Assembly: GCA_903861125.1 (NCBI GenBank)
Contig: CAIOTF010000009.1
Span: 39,048-103,047 of the forward strand
Length of the DNA: 64,000 bases
Direction of reading: 5' to 3'
From: an uncultured Ignavibacteriota bacterium
GTDB lineage: Bacteria > Bacteroidota > Ignavibacteria > UBA10030 > UBA8401
The position numbers and the translations under genes were made by a program. Position 1 is the first letter of the stretch; each line of letters begins with the position of its first letter. A model generated the notes under the pieces. That model was not told the DNA's origin. It searched no databases and was given only the letters and a program-made list of their open reading frames with translations. Positions 9,019 to 17,773 of this stretch are shown in pieces.

Positions 9019-11769
9019 TTAAAAATCTATTCTGAATCCAAGTTTCATAGTTCTGCCGGTTGAAAACTGCCGCGGATCCATTAAACTCAACATTGTATAA
9101 TAGTCGTAATAATTATTTTGCGGATTTTGCACATCACCGTATTTTAACGGCTTCCCTGTCCAGCTGTTAAAACCATAGTATATCTGCATATTCTTCTGAT
9201 CAAAAACATTGAAGACATCAAGTGTAATTGCAAATTTAATACCGCTCCCTACATTAAAACCCTTCTCAAACTTTATGTCAGTTGATGAAGTCGATGGGCC
9301 TACCGCAGTATTTTCGCGCCGTTGAAATTCGGCAGGATCAACGGTCGCATCACCCGGTGTATACGGTGTGCCGGTAGAAAAACGATACAATAAAGTCATG
9401 TTCCATGAATCCGGAAGTTTTAATCCAAACAATTCCGCCTCTTGATTTTCAGCCGCTGCAAGTGTCGTCTGCAGAATCACCTGATGCCGGACATCCCACG
9501 ACAAGGCCCGTTCGCGGATCGGATTGGGGAAATCGGTTTGTGAGCGTATATAGTCATCGAATGCTGACGATGAATAACCGCTTGTCCATTGAATGGTATA
9601 CGTCATTTTTCCTGAAATTAAATCGGAATAACTTTTCGTCAGCTCAAATTCAAGTCCACGTGCACGCGCATATCCATTATTATCGAAAAGATCTACAGGT
9701 GTTCCGAGTGCTGCAAGTAATCGCGTTGTCCCGACCTGTTTAGAGATATCTTTAGCGTAACTTTTTACGTCAATCGCCCAATAATCCGATATCTGGCTTG
9801 TCAGCCCGAACTCATACAGGATCGTTTGTTCATAATCAAGACGCGGATTTCCTGTTGTTCCGCCGCTATACGGGTCTCTGTAATAATACTGAAGTTCCGG
9901 CAACTGGTTAAAATGACCATAGGAAAAGAAGATCACCATTCGTTCTGATATCGGAAATGAAATTCCTAAACGAGGACTTATTTTGTAACGGAACTCGTTC
10001 CAATCAGGTGTTAAACCAGTAGCTTCTGACCATCGTTCTTTCCAATCTTTTGCCATAACGGTGCTGCCTAACGACAGCCAATCCAACCGTATTCCGGCAT
10101 TGATCACCAGATATTCCAATTCAAATTTGTCCTGCAGATACGTACTCCCGATCATCGGTTTAACATTAAAAACCCATCGCAATTGTCCGAACATCGGGTA
10201 GGGACCCGGAGGAGGTAACGAATCGATACCTAATGCATACCGGGAAAGTTTAACACCGCCGTCCTGGATATCAATATATCCTATTTCATGATATTGCATT
10301 TCGATACCGGATTTGATCAAGTGTGCCGAATGTATTTGTGAAGTGTAATCTGCTTTGAATGTAAATGATTTGGTGTTATCGTCTCTCCAGATATTTTGCG
10401 ACCCTTTTGTATCATAAAATCCATTACGCGGATCTATTTGTGGCTGTGTAATCGTTGTTACATATTTCCCTGCACTGTCTTTGTACCAGAATTGGTCCGG
10501 CGATTTCCCGTTTAACGAACCACGGTAACCAACTCCAAGGAATCCGAGATTCACATTAAAATACGATGAATTAGATATAACGTGATTGTATTGAAGATTG
10601 AGCGCATCATTGTTTCTGCTGTACGTCGCAATTCGGTCAGGACTATATTTCCATAACCAGTCATAACTGCTCCACTGCTTGTATGATCCGTGATAACTGA
10701 ATACAAATTTATCCTGCGACGTAACGTCCCAATTCAATTTTGAATTCAGATTCAGCGTATTATCCTGCCGTTCATCAATTTCCAAACCAAAGAAGAGAGG
10801 AAACTTATTTCGGATACGCCCATTATCGTACTCTGTGTCAGAAATATTAATATTCCCTGATAGGAAAAAACTCAATTTCCCCGGTAAATCAATTCCCAGC
10901 AGAGGCAGAAGTTCCTGGGTAAACGGCTCCGGACCGCCAATATAGACCGAAGAATAGTCGGTATTATATACCTCGCCTAAGCCATGCAGTTTATCGGTTT
11001 TGTATTCCATTCCACCTTTATACTGATCGCCGCCGCTCCGCGTACTGATGTTCACCACTCCGGATTGCGCCTGACCATATTCCGCGCTGAATCCTCCCGT
11101 CAGTAATTCTACGCTCTGCACATCCACAATATTAAGATCCAGTACGCTCCGTCCTCCGTAGATCGGATGTGTAACGGGCATTCCATCGATCATATACAAA
11201 ATTTCCCCGCCGCGGCCGCCGCGGACATGGATATCTTTTAAGCTTTCATCGCGCACTTGAAGCTGTGACCCATCTCCGAGTTTAACATACTGTGAAGCCG
11301 ATGAAAGAAAAGCTCCCGATTGCACTTTGAAAAAATCGGCACTCGATTCTAAGCCGGGCATGGCACGCATCGCTTCCTGGCTGATCGTTTTTCGCGTTGA
11401 TGTCACATCCCGTTGCACTAATTTTTGTTCGGCCGTTACCACCACATCGCCCAATTGAACCGATGTTTGCTCAAGATCGGCATTCACTTCGGTTGTTAGA
11501 TCTTCGCGGATATTGACATTTTGAGTTGTAACGGAACGGTATCCCATCATAGTTACCTGTACAGATACTGTTCCCGGATTCACACGCAGAATAAAATATT
11601 TTCCGTCAAGATCGGTCACGGTCCCTAAGGTCGTTCCCTTCACAATAATGTTTGCGCCGACAAGCGGTTCCCGTGTTTGCTTATCCCGGATGAGACCTGC
11701 AATTTTTCCGGTATTCCCGGCATACAGAATTGATGTCAATAAGAATGATGCAATGACTAAATATTTCAT
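9019..11769 (-). CDS. TonB-dependent outer-membrane receptor with carboxypeptidase-regulatory-like domain
   Basis: A 916-residue receptor. I chose the ATG at 11769 because a normal signal peptide (MKYLVIASFLLTSILYAG) begins there; an in-frame ATG at 11808 would add 13 residues. Residues 22-105 are a CarboxypepD_reg-like domain (GKIAGLIRDKQTREPLVGAN). A TonB plug follows at about 120-250, with GDVVVTAEQ, GGRGGEILYMIDGMPV and GGFSAEYGQAQSGVVNI. A large beta-barrel then runs to a terminal aromatic residue (GFRIDF). Such receptors import bulky ligands with energy from TonB-ExbBD. The family resembles SusC, but no SusD-like lipoprotein is adjacent. The two lipoproteins upstream may play that part. 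Confidence 0.88.
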   Translation of the reverse strand: MKYLVIASFLLTSILYAGNTGKIAGLIRDKQTREPLVGANIIVKGTTLGTVTDLDGKYFILRVNPGTVSVQVTMMGYRSVTTQNVNIREDLTTEVNADLEQTSVQLGDVVVTAEQKLVQRDVTSTRKTISQEAMRAMPGLESSADFFKVQSGAFLSSASQYVKLGDGSQLQVRDESLKDIHVRGGRGGEILYMIDGMPVTHPIYGGRSVLDLNIVDVQSVELLTGGFSAEYGQAQSGVVNISTRSGGDQYKGGMEYKTDKLHGLGEVYNTDYSSVYIGGPEPFTQELLPLLGIDLPGKLSFFLSGNINISDTEYDNGRIRNKFPLFFGLEIDERQDNTLNLNSKLNWDVTSQDKFVFSYHGSYKQWSSYDWLWKYSPDRIATYSRNNDALNLQYNHVISNSSYFNVNLGFLGVGYRGSLNGKSPDQFWYKDSAGKYVTTITQPQIDPRNGFYDTKGSQNIWRDDNTKSFTFKADYTSQIHSAHLIKSGIEMQYHEIGYIDIQDGGVKLSRYALGIDSLPPPGPYPMFGQLRWVFNVKPMIGSTYLQDKFELEYLVINAGIRLDWLSLGSTVMAKDWKERWSEATGLTPDWNEFRYKISPRLGISFPISERMVIFFSYGHFNQLPELQYYYRDPYSGGTTGNPRLDYEQTILYEFGLTSQISDYWAIDVKSYAKDISKQVGTTRLLAALGTPVDLFDNNGYARARGLEFELTKSYSDLISGKMTYTIQWTSGYSSSAFDDYIRSQTDFPNPIRERALSWDVRHQVILQTTLAAAENQEAELFGLKLPDSWNMTLLYRFSTGTPYTPGDATVDPAEFQRRENTAVGPSTSSTDIKFEKGFNVGSGIKFAITLDVFNVFDQKNMQIYYGFNSWTGKPLKYGDVQNPQNNYYDYYTMLSLMDPRQFSTGRTMKLGFRIDF

Positions 11770-11817
11770 TGTGTGATATTTTTTCTTTGTGAACAAATTT
11801 GTAATCATGAAATCACT

Positions 11818-13302
11818 TTATTGAACGTTAAGGCTTTGCAGGATTTCTTTTGCCATTGTTTTTGCATCTGCTTCTCTGATAAAATACAGCGGAAAACCAA
11901 GAACGGCCGCATCATAAACGGTTCCGTAATAACGAAGCCCAATATAACGCCCTCGATACAGCTGATATGAACTTGTCGGTTGATTTTCATATGAATACAA
12001 ACCTTCCGTGAAACTTGCCGGTACCGTGATCAAATTAACCTGCGTAAGCATTCCGTTGTACGGAAAGGACTGGAGTTTTAAGGAATCCACTCTGAAACTG
12101 CTGAACTTTGAAGATACGCCGGCTCCTCCGATACAATCACCAACAAGTGCAGTTTCACTCACCGTCTTAATATGCAGGAAGTCATTCACAAACGTGCCGG
12201 GCAGAAATGTGAAAGGAAAATTCTCTTTGTATGCAAATGATTTTAGAATTCCCCATCCGCTCATTAAAAATTTGCCTCCGACTTTAAGATAATCCGAAAA
12301 GATAGCGATGTTCTTTGCTTCGGAAATTTTATGAGGAAGCGAGGTTGGTCTATCATCAGCATGCCAGACAATCAATTTGTAATGTGCCAGTGTATCTCGC
12401 GGCGGCATCGTGTTCCCGTGCAATTTGTAATCCCACGAATCGGATCCGGGAAATACGCGGGCATAATAATTATCAACTGAATCATCGGGGATACCGCTGC
12501 CCACGAATGGCACATTAAATTCATCAGTCTCATCAATAATAAGCACATTCTTTTCAAATGTTGGATTGAGCAATTTAATTGCTGTGGAATCACCCGTTGG
12601 ATCGATAAGATTTGTATTGTTCCGAGAGACCACTTTAATATAATGCATCCCAATCAGTGGTTGCTTAAAATGTTCTGGTGTGATAATAATACTTGTGTCC
12701 GTTAACCAATGCAGCGAACCACCGTCAACAGACCATGCATAGTCAACAACTTTTCCGTTCACTGTTCTATCGACCGCTTTAAACTGCACAGATATTCCGG
12801 TCCACCAATCGCTAACATTGTCCAGAACAAACACAGAAGAATTTTTTACCGGAGTATAGATGGTAGTAGCCGGCGGACTTGCTTTCGTGGTATATAATGT
12901 CTTTGATACAGGCTGAGGATCAACGGATCCTTCGTTGTCGATTGACCGCACATAGAATATTTGTTTATTGAGATTTTGATTCGAATTGAACGCTATCGTC
13001 ACAGAAGTTGCCGTCGTATCTTTCCAGTTTGTTGAATCATACGTCACCCACTCCGTCGTAGATCCTGTCGCCAAATGCTGCGTGAAAATTCGGAACTGAT
13101 AGCGGGCAACAAAACCGTCATTATCTCCTCCGGTCCAATTTAATGTTACGAGCGGAAAGATCGTATCACCTTCTGTTGGTACATTTGCAATTTTTGTATG
13201 AGGATTTTTATTAGAATTTGGTGGAGACGTTGGTCGTTCACAGGAGATCCAAAGTACGCTGACGCTGAGACATACAAATGAAAGCAATAATACCCTTTTC
13301 AT
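11818..13302 (-). CDS. Lipoprotein of unknown function, upstream of TonB receptor
   Basis: A 494-residue protein. The ATG at 13302 is preferred over 13314 because the AAAGG element touches the latter ATG directly but lies 12 bases before the former. The signal peptide ends in a lipobox, LWISC, with Cys21 as the likely lipidated residue. Residues 45-125 look like a fibronectin-type beta domain (VTLNWTGGDNDGFVARYQF). A later part contains NVLIIDETDEF and KLIVWHADDRPTS, which hint at a Rossmann-like or ThuA-like fold. No enzyme family is recognised. It lies between a smaller lipoprotein and the TonB receptor, suggesting a ligand-binding surface component. Confidence 0.6.
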   Translation of the reverse strand: MKRVLLLSFVCLSVSVLWISCERPTSPPNSNKNPHTKIANVPTEGDTIFPLVTLNWTGGDNDGFVARYQFRIFTQHLATGSTTEWVTYDSTNWKDTTATSVTIAFNSNQNLNKQIFYVRSIDNEGSVDPQPVSKTLYTTKASPPATTIYTPVKNSSVFVLDNVSDWWTGISVQFKAVDRTVNGKVVDYAWSVDGGSLHWLTDTSIIITPEHFKQPLIGMHYIKVVSRNNTNLIDPTGDSTAIKLLNPTFEKNVLIIDETDEFNVPFVGSGIPDDSVDNYYARVFPGSDSWDYKLHGNTMPPRDTLAHYKLIVWHADDRPTSLPHKISEAKNIAIFSDYLKVGGKFLMSGWGILKSFAYKENFPFTFLPGTFVNDFLHIKTVSETALVGDCIGGAGVSSKFSSFRVDSLKLQSFPYNGMLTQVNLITVPASFTEGLYSYENQPTSSYQLYRGRYIGLRYYGTVYDAAVLGFPLYFIREADAKTMAKEILQSLNVQ

Positions 13303-13345
13303 TGAGACATTCATCCTTTAACAAATTTATATTGCTTCTTGAATT

Positions 13346-14002
13346 CTAATAATTTTTTACGCGTGCTACGGAAATTTTCCGGTCGAAAATGTATGCATCC
13401 TGATATCTTTTGATCGATTTGTATGGATCAAGTACAAGGTCCATTTGTGTCACTTTCCCAGGATTGATTGTTACCGAATGGGAAACATTCATTATTAAAG
13501 AGACACCTTCCGATAATTGCATGGTATTACGGAACTGTCTGGGAATTACTACATATACTTCTATTCCTTTAAGGCCAAATTGGAACTTATCATACGTTCC
13601 CGGCGGGGTATACCACTCAAACACGGTATAGGTGACCGGCTTCGTTTGATACCGGGGAATTTCAAAAGGATCCGTACTGCCGCCAACTAATCGTCCATCG
13701 TTCCATTGCCGCTGCAGAAGATTTACTGTATCGGAAATGATACGATCAATTGTTGGAGCCACATATATATCCGTATAATTTTCACCGTTGTACAGCCGCC
13801 CGTTGGACAGGACAACATCATACCTGTCGTACTTTGAACATCTCGCCGTATCTCCTAACAACACAAGAATAGAATCCGCTTCATTCGCTACGATCGTTAC
13901 CCGGAAAATCCCGGGTTCCGGCGATGCTTCAACCCCTGTTTTACAGCTGTTCAGCAGCAGAAGCGAGCATGCAACGATACAAACATTAACAAATATTTTC
14001 AT
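13346..14002 (-). CDS. Small lipoprotein of unknown function
   Basis: A 218-residue protein starting at the ATG at 14002. A longer upstream frame would begin inside the terminator hairpin at 14029-14066 and is rejected. The signal peptide ends in LLLLNSC (Cys20), a lipobox. The mature part is beta-rich, with IFRVTIVANEADSILVLLG and a later VSLIMNVSHSVTINPGKVTQMDL-type stretch. No family is recognised. It is probably the first gene of the lipoprotein, TonB receptor, T9SS protein and PorV-like series, because the gene before it is separated by a terminator. Confidence 0.6.
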   Translation of the reverse strand: MKIFVNVCIVACSLLLLNSCKTGVEASPEPGIFRVTIVANEADSILVLLGDTARCSKYDRYDVVLSNGRLYNGENYTDIYVAPTIDRIISDTVNLLQRQWNDGRLVGGSTDPFEIPRYQTKPVTYTVFEWYTPPGTYDKFQFGLKGIEVYVVIPRQFRNTMQLSEGVSLIMNVSHSVTINPGKVTQMDLVLDPYKSIKRYQDAYIFDRKISVARVKNY

Positions 14003-14028
14003 AGTAATTTTTTGGAATCTGCTATGGT

Positions 14029-14066
14029 AAAAAAAAGTGAAGGTGGGATTCATTCCCACCTTCACT
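14029..14066 (-). terminator. Rho-independent terminator after the LamG/T9SS gene
   Basis: A perfect 13-bp inverted repeat (14036-14048 with 14054-14066) has a 5-base loop. On the minus strand it is followed by a run of T (14029-14036 read as A on the plus strand). The stem begins 11 bases past the stop at 14077. It separates the LamG gene from the lipoprotein operon that starts at 14002. Confidence 0.88.
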
Positions 14067-14076
14067 CATGTGCCTT

Positions 14077-16239
14077 TTATTTCAACATCATCATTTTACG
14101 TACTTGTGTAAAGTTTCCGGATGTCAATTTAAAGAAATATACACCGGATGAAACTTTACTGCCCGAATTATTGGTCCCATTCCACGTTACGCGATGTTCC
14201 CCGGCATGACGCTGTTCGTTGACAAGAGTTTTAACCTGTTTGCCAAGAACATCGTAAATTACGAGAGAAACATTTTGGAACGCCGGAATTGAGAAGCTGA
14301 TTTCGGTCGTTGGATTGAACGGATTTGGATAATTCTGCGAAAGACTGAATTCATGCAAAATTCCAGCTTGTTCTTCACCAACACCTGCCGTAATGCCAGC
14401 CTGAGGATAGTTGTACACTTTTACGTTGTCAATTAATCCACGATACGGACTGACATAATATTGATTGGTGATATCAAACCATGAACGTCCGATACGTAAA
14501 GCAGCACCGGCCATCAACGGAGGAATCGGGTCATTCTTAACCTGTTTAAACAACAATAGGTCGTTTGCATCGCGAATAACCATTGCAAAATTTCCATTCG
14601 TTGCGTTGCGTTCAAGAATTACATGAACCCATTTGCCAACAAATCTTGTGGTTCCCAAAACTGTATCCTGAAGCACGATAGCAGATTTGTCGGTATTTCT
14701 CCAGTAACGTGCAGTAAGCACGACTCCGGGAGCACCACTTCTAAAGCTTAATTCGAAGTTAGCATTATTCCAATCTTGTTCTGCAGTAGGATTGATGATA
14801 ATACGTGCAGCGTGTGTTGAAGCTGAATCTGCCTTAATCCACGTGTCCAATGTAAATTCTTCAACTGCAAGGAACGGTGAGGATGCTTCAACCCAGTTTG
14901 AATCTATATTGATACCATTGCCGCCTTTAACATCTAAAGCATAATTTCCACCGCCTGTTGGTCTATCGGTAGAATACTTGAAATCCTTCAGTGTTTTGAT
15001 GATCGCGCCATTGGTTGAGTGATCAATCGGTTTTCCGCTTGGTCCTTCTTCAAATGTCACATCAAGTACTTTTGAATTCGGTGTGTAAACAGCAAACGAA
15101 TAATACGTCTTGTTCGCTACAGCATCAGCAGGTAACATCGAAATCTGACTGCCGTTGTCAACTGTTTTATAATAGTACTGTATTACTTTACCGCCGGCTT
15201 GTTGGGGCATCGCACCGGTCCATGTATTGTTGGCACCAGATGATAACGATACTGAACTAAATGCAGAAACGGTATCCGCTCTGTAATATAATGTAACGGT
15301 CGACATTGAACCTGTTGCGGCTAACGGGAATACTGTTATAGAAACAGGATAATTTGCAAGCGTCGATTTTTGGTTCGGTAAAATTGTTGCCTTCTGAATT
15401 ACTGGCGGTCCTGAAAAATTACGAACTTTATTGCTTATACGAACTTCATCAACAAATCCATCCAGCCATGAATCTCCGCTGCCGTTCACACCAAGACTAA
15501 TAGCACCTGCCCATCCGATATGCACATCTTGTGAATTTGTTTTTGGAAGATCTGTGGTGGCTTTGTCATATCCCTGTGAGAAAAATCCTCGAAGAGTCTT
15601 ATTCGCATCATGCACCATGCAGGCAACAAATGCCCGGGCGGTGTCGCGGATAAATGTTAAATGCACCCATTCGCCGGGAACAAACATGTTAACCGGTGAT
15701 GATGTAGAAATAAACTGATCCGTCGGAGTATAAAAACCTACTTGGAATGTACGGGAATCGCCCCACATCTCGCACCAGTAGTTAGGATGCCAGAAAAGAT
15801 CGTCGCCTGGTTTCATAACAACGCGCGGTACCCATCGATAGTCCGATGATCCTGAGCCAAATGTGAAAATGTTTGCCCAAGCTTCAATTGTCCAGCTGCC
15901 TTGCATATCCAGAGCTGCTGTATCGCGAACAGTCAAATATGTGGAATCGTTAATGGACGAATTGTCGATACGGATTGCCTTACCTAACGGCGACATATTA
16001 CCTGTTTGGCTTATGTACGAAATTTTGTTGGCAAGGTTGGTGGAATGTGCAACTGCAGAGGCTGCAGTTTTTCCGACTGTAGCGGCAGCATTTGTTAAAT
16101 TATTATCAAAATGCAACAGCAGTACAGTATTGGCATCAGGTGTGTACGGTCCGCCTAATGTATCCAATTGAGCAAATGCCTGTTCAGAATAAAAACAGAA
16201 CACTGCCACAACTGCAAAAATACGCATCAAGGATTTCAT
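14077..16239 (-). CDS. Secreted LamG-domain protein with T9SS sorting domain
   Basis: A 720-residue protein with a signal peptide (MKSLMRIFAVVAVFCFYSEQAFA). Two concanavalin-A/laminin-G-like domains are visible, about residues 35-270 (LLLHFDNNLTNAA, WTIEAWANIF, DGFVDEVRISNKVRNF) and 390-615 (LDVTFEEGPSG, FTLDTWIKADS, GLIDNVKVYNY). A short beta domain lies between them. The end is a classic type IX sorting domain with QNYPNPFNPTTEISF, VYDVLGKQV-type strands and GVYFFKL. LamG domains bind carbohydrate or protein, so this may be a surface adhesin or sugar binder. A strong terminator follows it. The 118-base gap upstream towards galK may hold its own promoter, which I could not identify. Confidence 0.85.
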   Translation of the reverse strand: MKSLMRIFAVVAVFCFYSEQAFAQLDTLGGPYTPDANTVLLLHFDNNLTNAAATVGKTAASAVAHSTNLANKISYISQTGNMSPLGKAIRIDNSSINDSTYLTVRDTAALDMQGSWTIEAWANIFTFGSGSSDYRWVPRVVMKPGDDLFWHPNYWCEMWGDSRTFQVGFYTPTDQFISTSSPVNMFVPGEWVHLTFIRDTARAFVACMVHDANKTLRGFFSQGYDKATTDLPKTNSQDVHIGWAGAISLGVNGSGDSWLDGFVDEVRISNKVRNFSGPPVIQKATILPNQKSTLANYPVSITVFPLAATGSMSTVTLYYRADTVSAFSSVSLSSGANNTWTGAMPQQAGGKVIQYYYKTVDNGSQISMLPADAVANKTYYSFAVYTPNSKVLDVTFEEGPSGKPIDHSTNGAIIKTLKDFKYSTDRPTGGGNYALDVKGGNGINIDSNWVEASSPFLAVEEFTLDTWIKADSASTHAARIIINPTAEQDWNNANFELSFRSGAPGVVLTARYWRNTDKSAIVLQDTVLGTTRFVGKWVHVILERNATNGNFAMVIRDANDLLLFKQVKNDPIPPLMAGAALRIGRSWFDITNQYYVSPYRGLIDNVKVYNYPQAGITAGVGEEQAGILHEFSLSQNYPNPFNPTTEISFSIPAFQNVSLVIYDVLGKQVKTLVNEQRHAGEHRVTWNGTNNSGSKVSSGVYFFKLTSGNFTQVRKMMMLK

Positions 16240-16357
16240 ATGTTTTTCCTTTGATTATTTGTGGTGAATTATTGGTTAACTTGTATTGCAAGAGCGTGTT
16301 ACAAACATCTACTCATAGACAACGCCGGGTTCGCACCTCCTTTCGTGGCGTGACGAG

Positions 16358-17539
16358 TTAAGAAATAAGTTCTGTACCCGATCTTAGTTTAGCAATGTGG
16401 ATAATGAGATCTTTACTTGTTTTTGATTGATAGTGAGCTTTCATTTCATTCGTAAAGGACTCTGTTGCTTCTTCCTCGACAAGGTTGATCGTACATCCGC
16501 CGAAGCCGGCGCCCATCATTCTTGAACCCAATACACCTTTCACTTCCGATGCTTTTTTCACAAGGAAATCAAGCTCGCTGTTACTCACTTCATAATACTT
16601 GCTCAGCCCTTCATGCGATTCAAACATTCTTGCACCGAACGAGGCGAAATCATTTCGTTTCAGATCCTCGCACGCCTGTATGACCCGTGCATTTTCCTTC
16701 ACCACATATTCGCAGCGGTTATACACCGTTGGCGACAATAGCACTCCTTTGTAGCGCTCCAATAAATGCAGATCAACATCACGCAAACTTTTAATTGACG
16801 GTTCCATAACCGAAAGAATTTTAACTCCGTCTTCGCATTGCCGACGACGCACATTGTATTCGGAAGAGGCTAATTCCCTTCGGGCAATTGTCTCACAGAG
16901 AATAATGGAGAGACTGCTGCGTTCAAAAGGTATCTGCTCATATTCCAGCGAACGACAGTCTAGCCGAATTACTTTTTTGTCTTCCCCGAAGATATTGACA
17001 AACTGATCCATAATACCGCAGCGAACACCGACAAATTCATTTTCTGCCTTTTGCGCAAGTTTCACCATCGTCATTTTGTCGATCTTCAGATGAAATATTT
17101 CATTTAACCCGAAAATCAATCCACCCTCAATCGCTGCCGATGAAGAGAGCCCGGCACCAATAGGAACATTGCCACCAAAAACACAATCAAAACCTCCGAA
17201 CTGATATCCCGCCTTAAATAACTGATCAACAACGCCCAAGAGATAGTTCGGCCACCGTTTTTCGGAATGTTTCAATGACCGCACATCTCCTTCATACCAC
17301 TCTCGTATATCCAGGGCATAGATACGGCATTTTGTGTCTGTTCGTGGTGAAAGTGCAAAATACATTGCTTTGTCTATCGCCGCAGGTAGAACATAGCCTA
17401 GATTATAATCCGTGTGCTCACCAATAAGGTTCACTCTCCCCGGTGAACGCACGATAACCTGCGGAGAAGCAGCATCAAACATTTTCCGGAAAATGGAAAA
17501 CCATTCATCAATAATAGTTTCAGTCGTATACGATACCAT
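16358..17539 (-). CDS. galK: Galactokinase
   Basis: A 393-residue GHMP kinase that phosphorylates galactose to galactose 1-phosphate in the Leloir pathway. The galactokinase signature GRVNLIGEHTDYN is at residues 34-46. The GHMP ATP-binding motif VPIGAGLSSSAA and the C-terminal motif MMGAGFGGCTINLV are both intact. The start at 17539 is one base after the stop of the 73-residue membrane protein; a longer frame from 17587 would overlap that gene. It is the last gene of a run with mutarotase and symporter genes. No galactose-1-phosphate uridylyltransferase or epimerase lies in the window. Confidence 0.95.
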   Translation of the reverse strand: MVSYTTETIIDEWFSIFRKMFDAASPQVIVRSPGRVNLIGEHTDYNLGYVLPAAIDKAMYFALSPRTDTKCRIYALDIREWYEGDVRSLKHSEKRWPNYLLGVVDQLFKAGYQFGGFDCVFGGNVPIGAGLSSSAAIEGGLIFGLNEIFHLKIDKMTMVKLAQKAENEFVGVRCGIMDQFVNIFGEDKKVIRLDCRSLEYEQIPFERSSLSIILCETIARRELASSEYNVRRRQCEDGVKILSVMEPSIKSLRDVDLHLLERYKGVLLSPTVYNRCEYVVKENARVIQACEDLKRNDFASFGARMFESHEGLSKYYEVSNSELDFLVKKASEVKGVLGSRMMGAGFGGCTINLVEEEATESFTNEMKAHYQSKTSKDLIIHIAKLRSGTELIS

Positions 17540-17540
17540 A

Positions 17541-17762
17541 CTATTCAATAGAAGAATTTTTGTTTGTAATAAAATAGATAACACCAAAGAACATCATCAC
17601 TGCACCCCACCAAATGTTCGGATGCAGTTGTGACAAAACAGTTTTATGGTCGTTGGGATAATAGAAATAATAAATCCCCGACAGGAAGACGACCGTTCCC
17701 ATCAGCATCAGAATTAATCCTACAAAGTACCAAATTGATTTCATCGAAGATTCTTGTTTCAT
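17541..17762 (-). CDS. Small two-helix membrane protein between symporter and galactokinase
   Basis: A 73-residue protein with two hydrophobic segments (about residues 9-33, IWYFVGLILMLMGTVVFLSG, and 49-64, WWGAVMMFFGVIYFI). The loop between them is short and polar. It lies 11 bases after the symporter stop and one base before galK, so translation is probably coupled. No known family is recognised. It may be an accessory subunit or modulator of the symporter, judged only from position. Confidence 0.65.
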   Translation of the reverse strand: MKQESSMKSIWYFVGLILMLMGTVVFLSGIYYFYYPNDHKTVLSQLHPNIWWGAVMMFFGVIYFITNKNSSIE

Positions 17763-17773
17763 GGCGTTTTCTC

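Noticed and set aside
11818..14002. SusD-like lipoprotein partner of the TonB receptor
   Set aside because: Neither lipoprotein shows SusD length with TPR-like helices; both are beta-rich.
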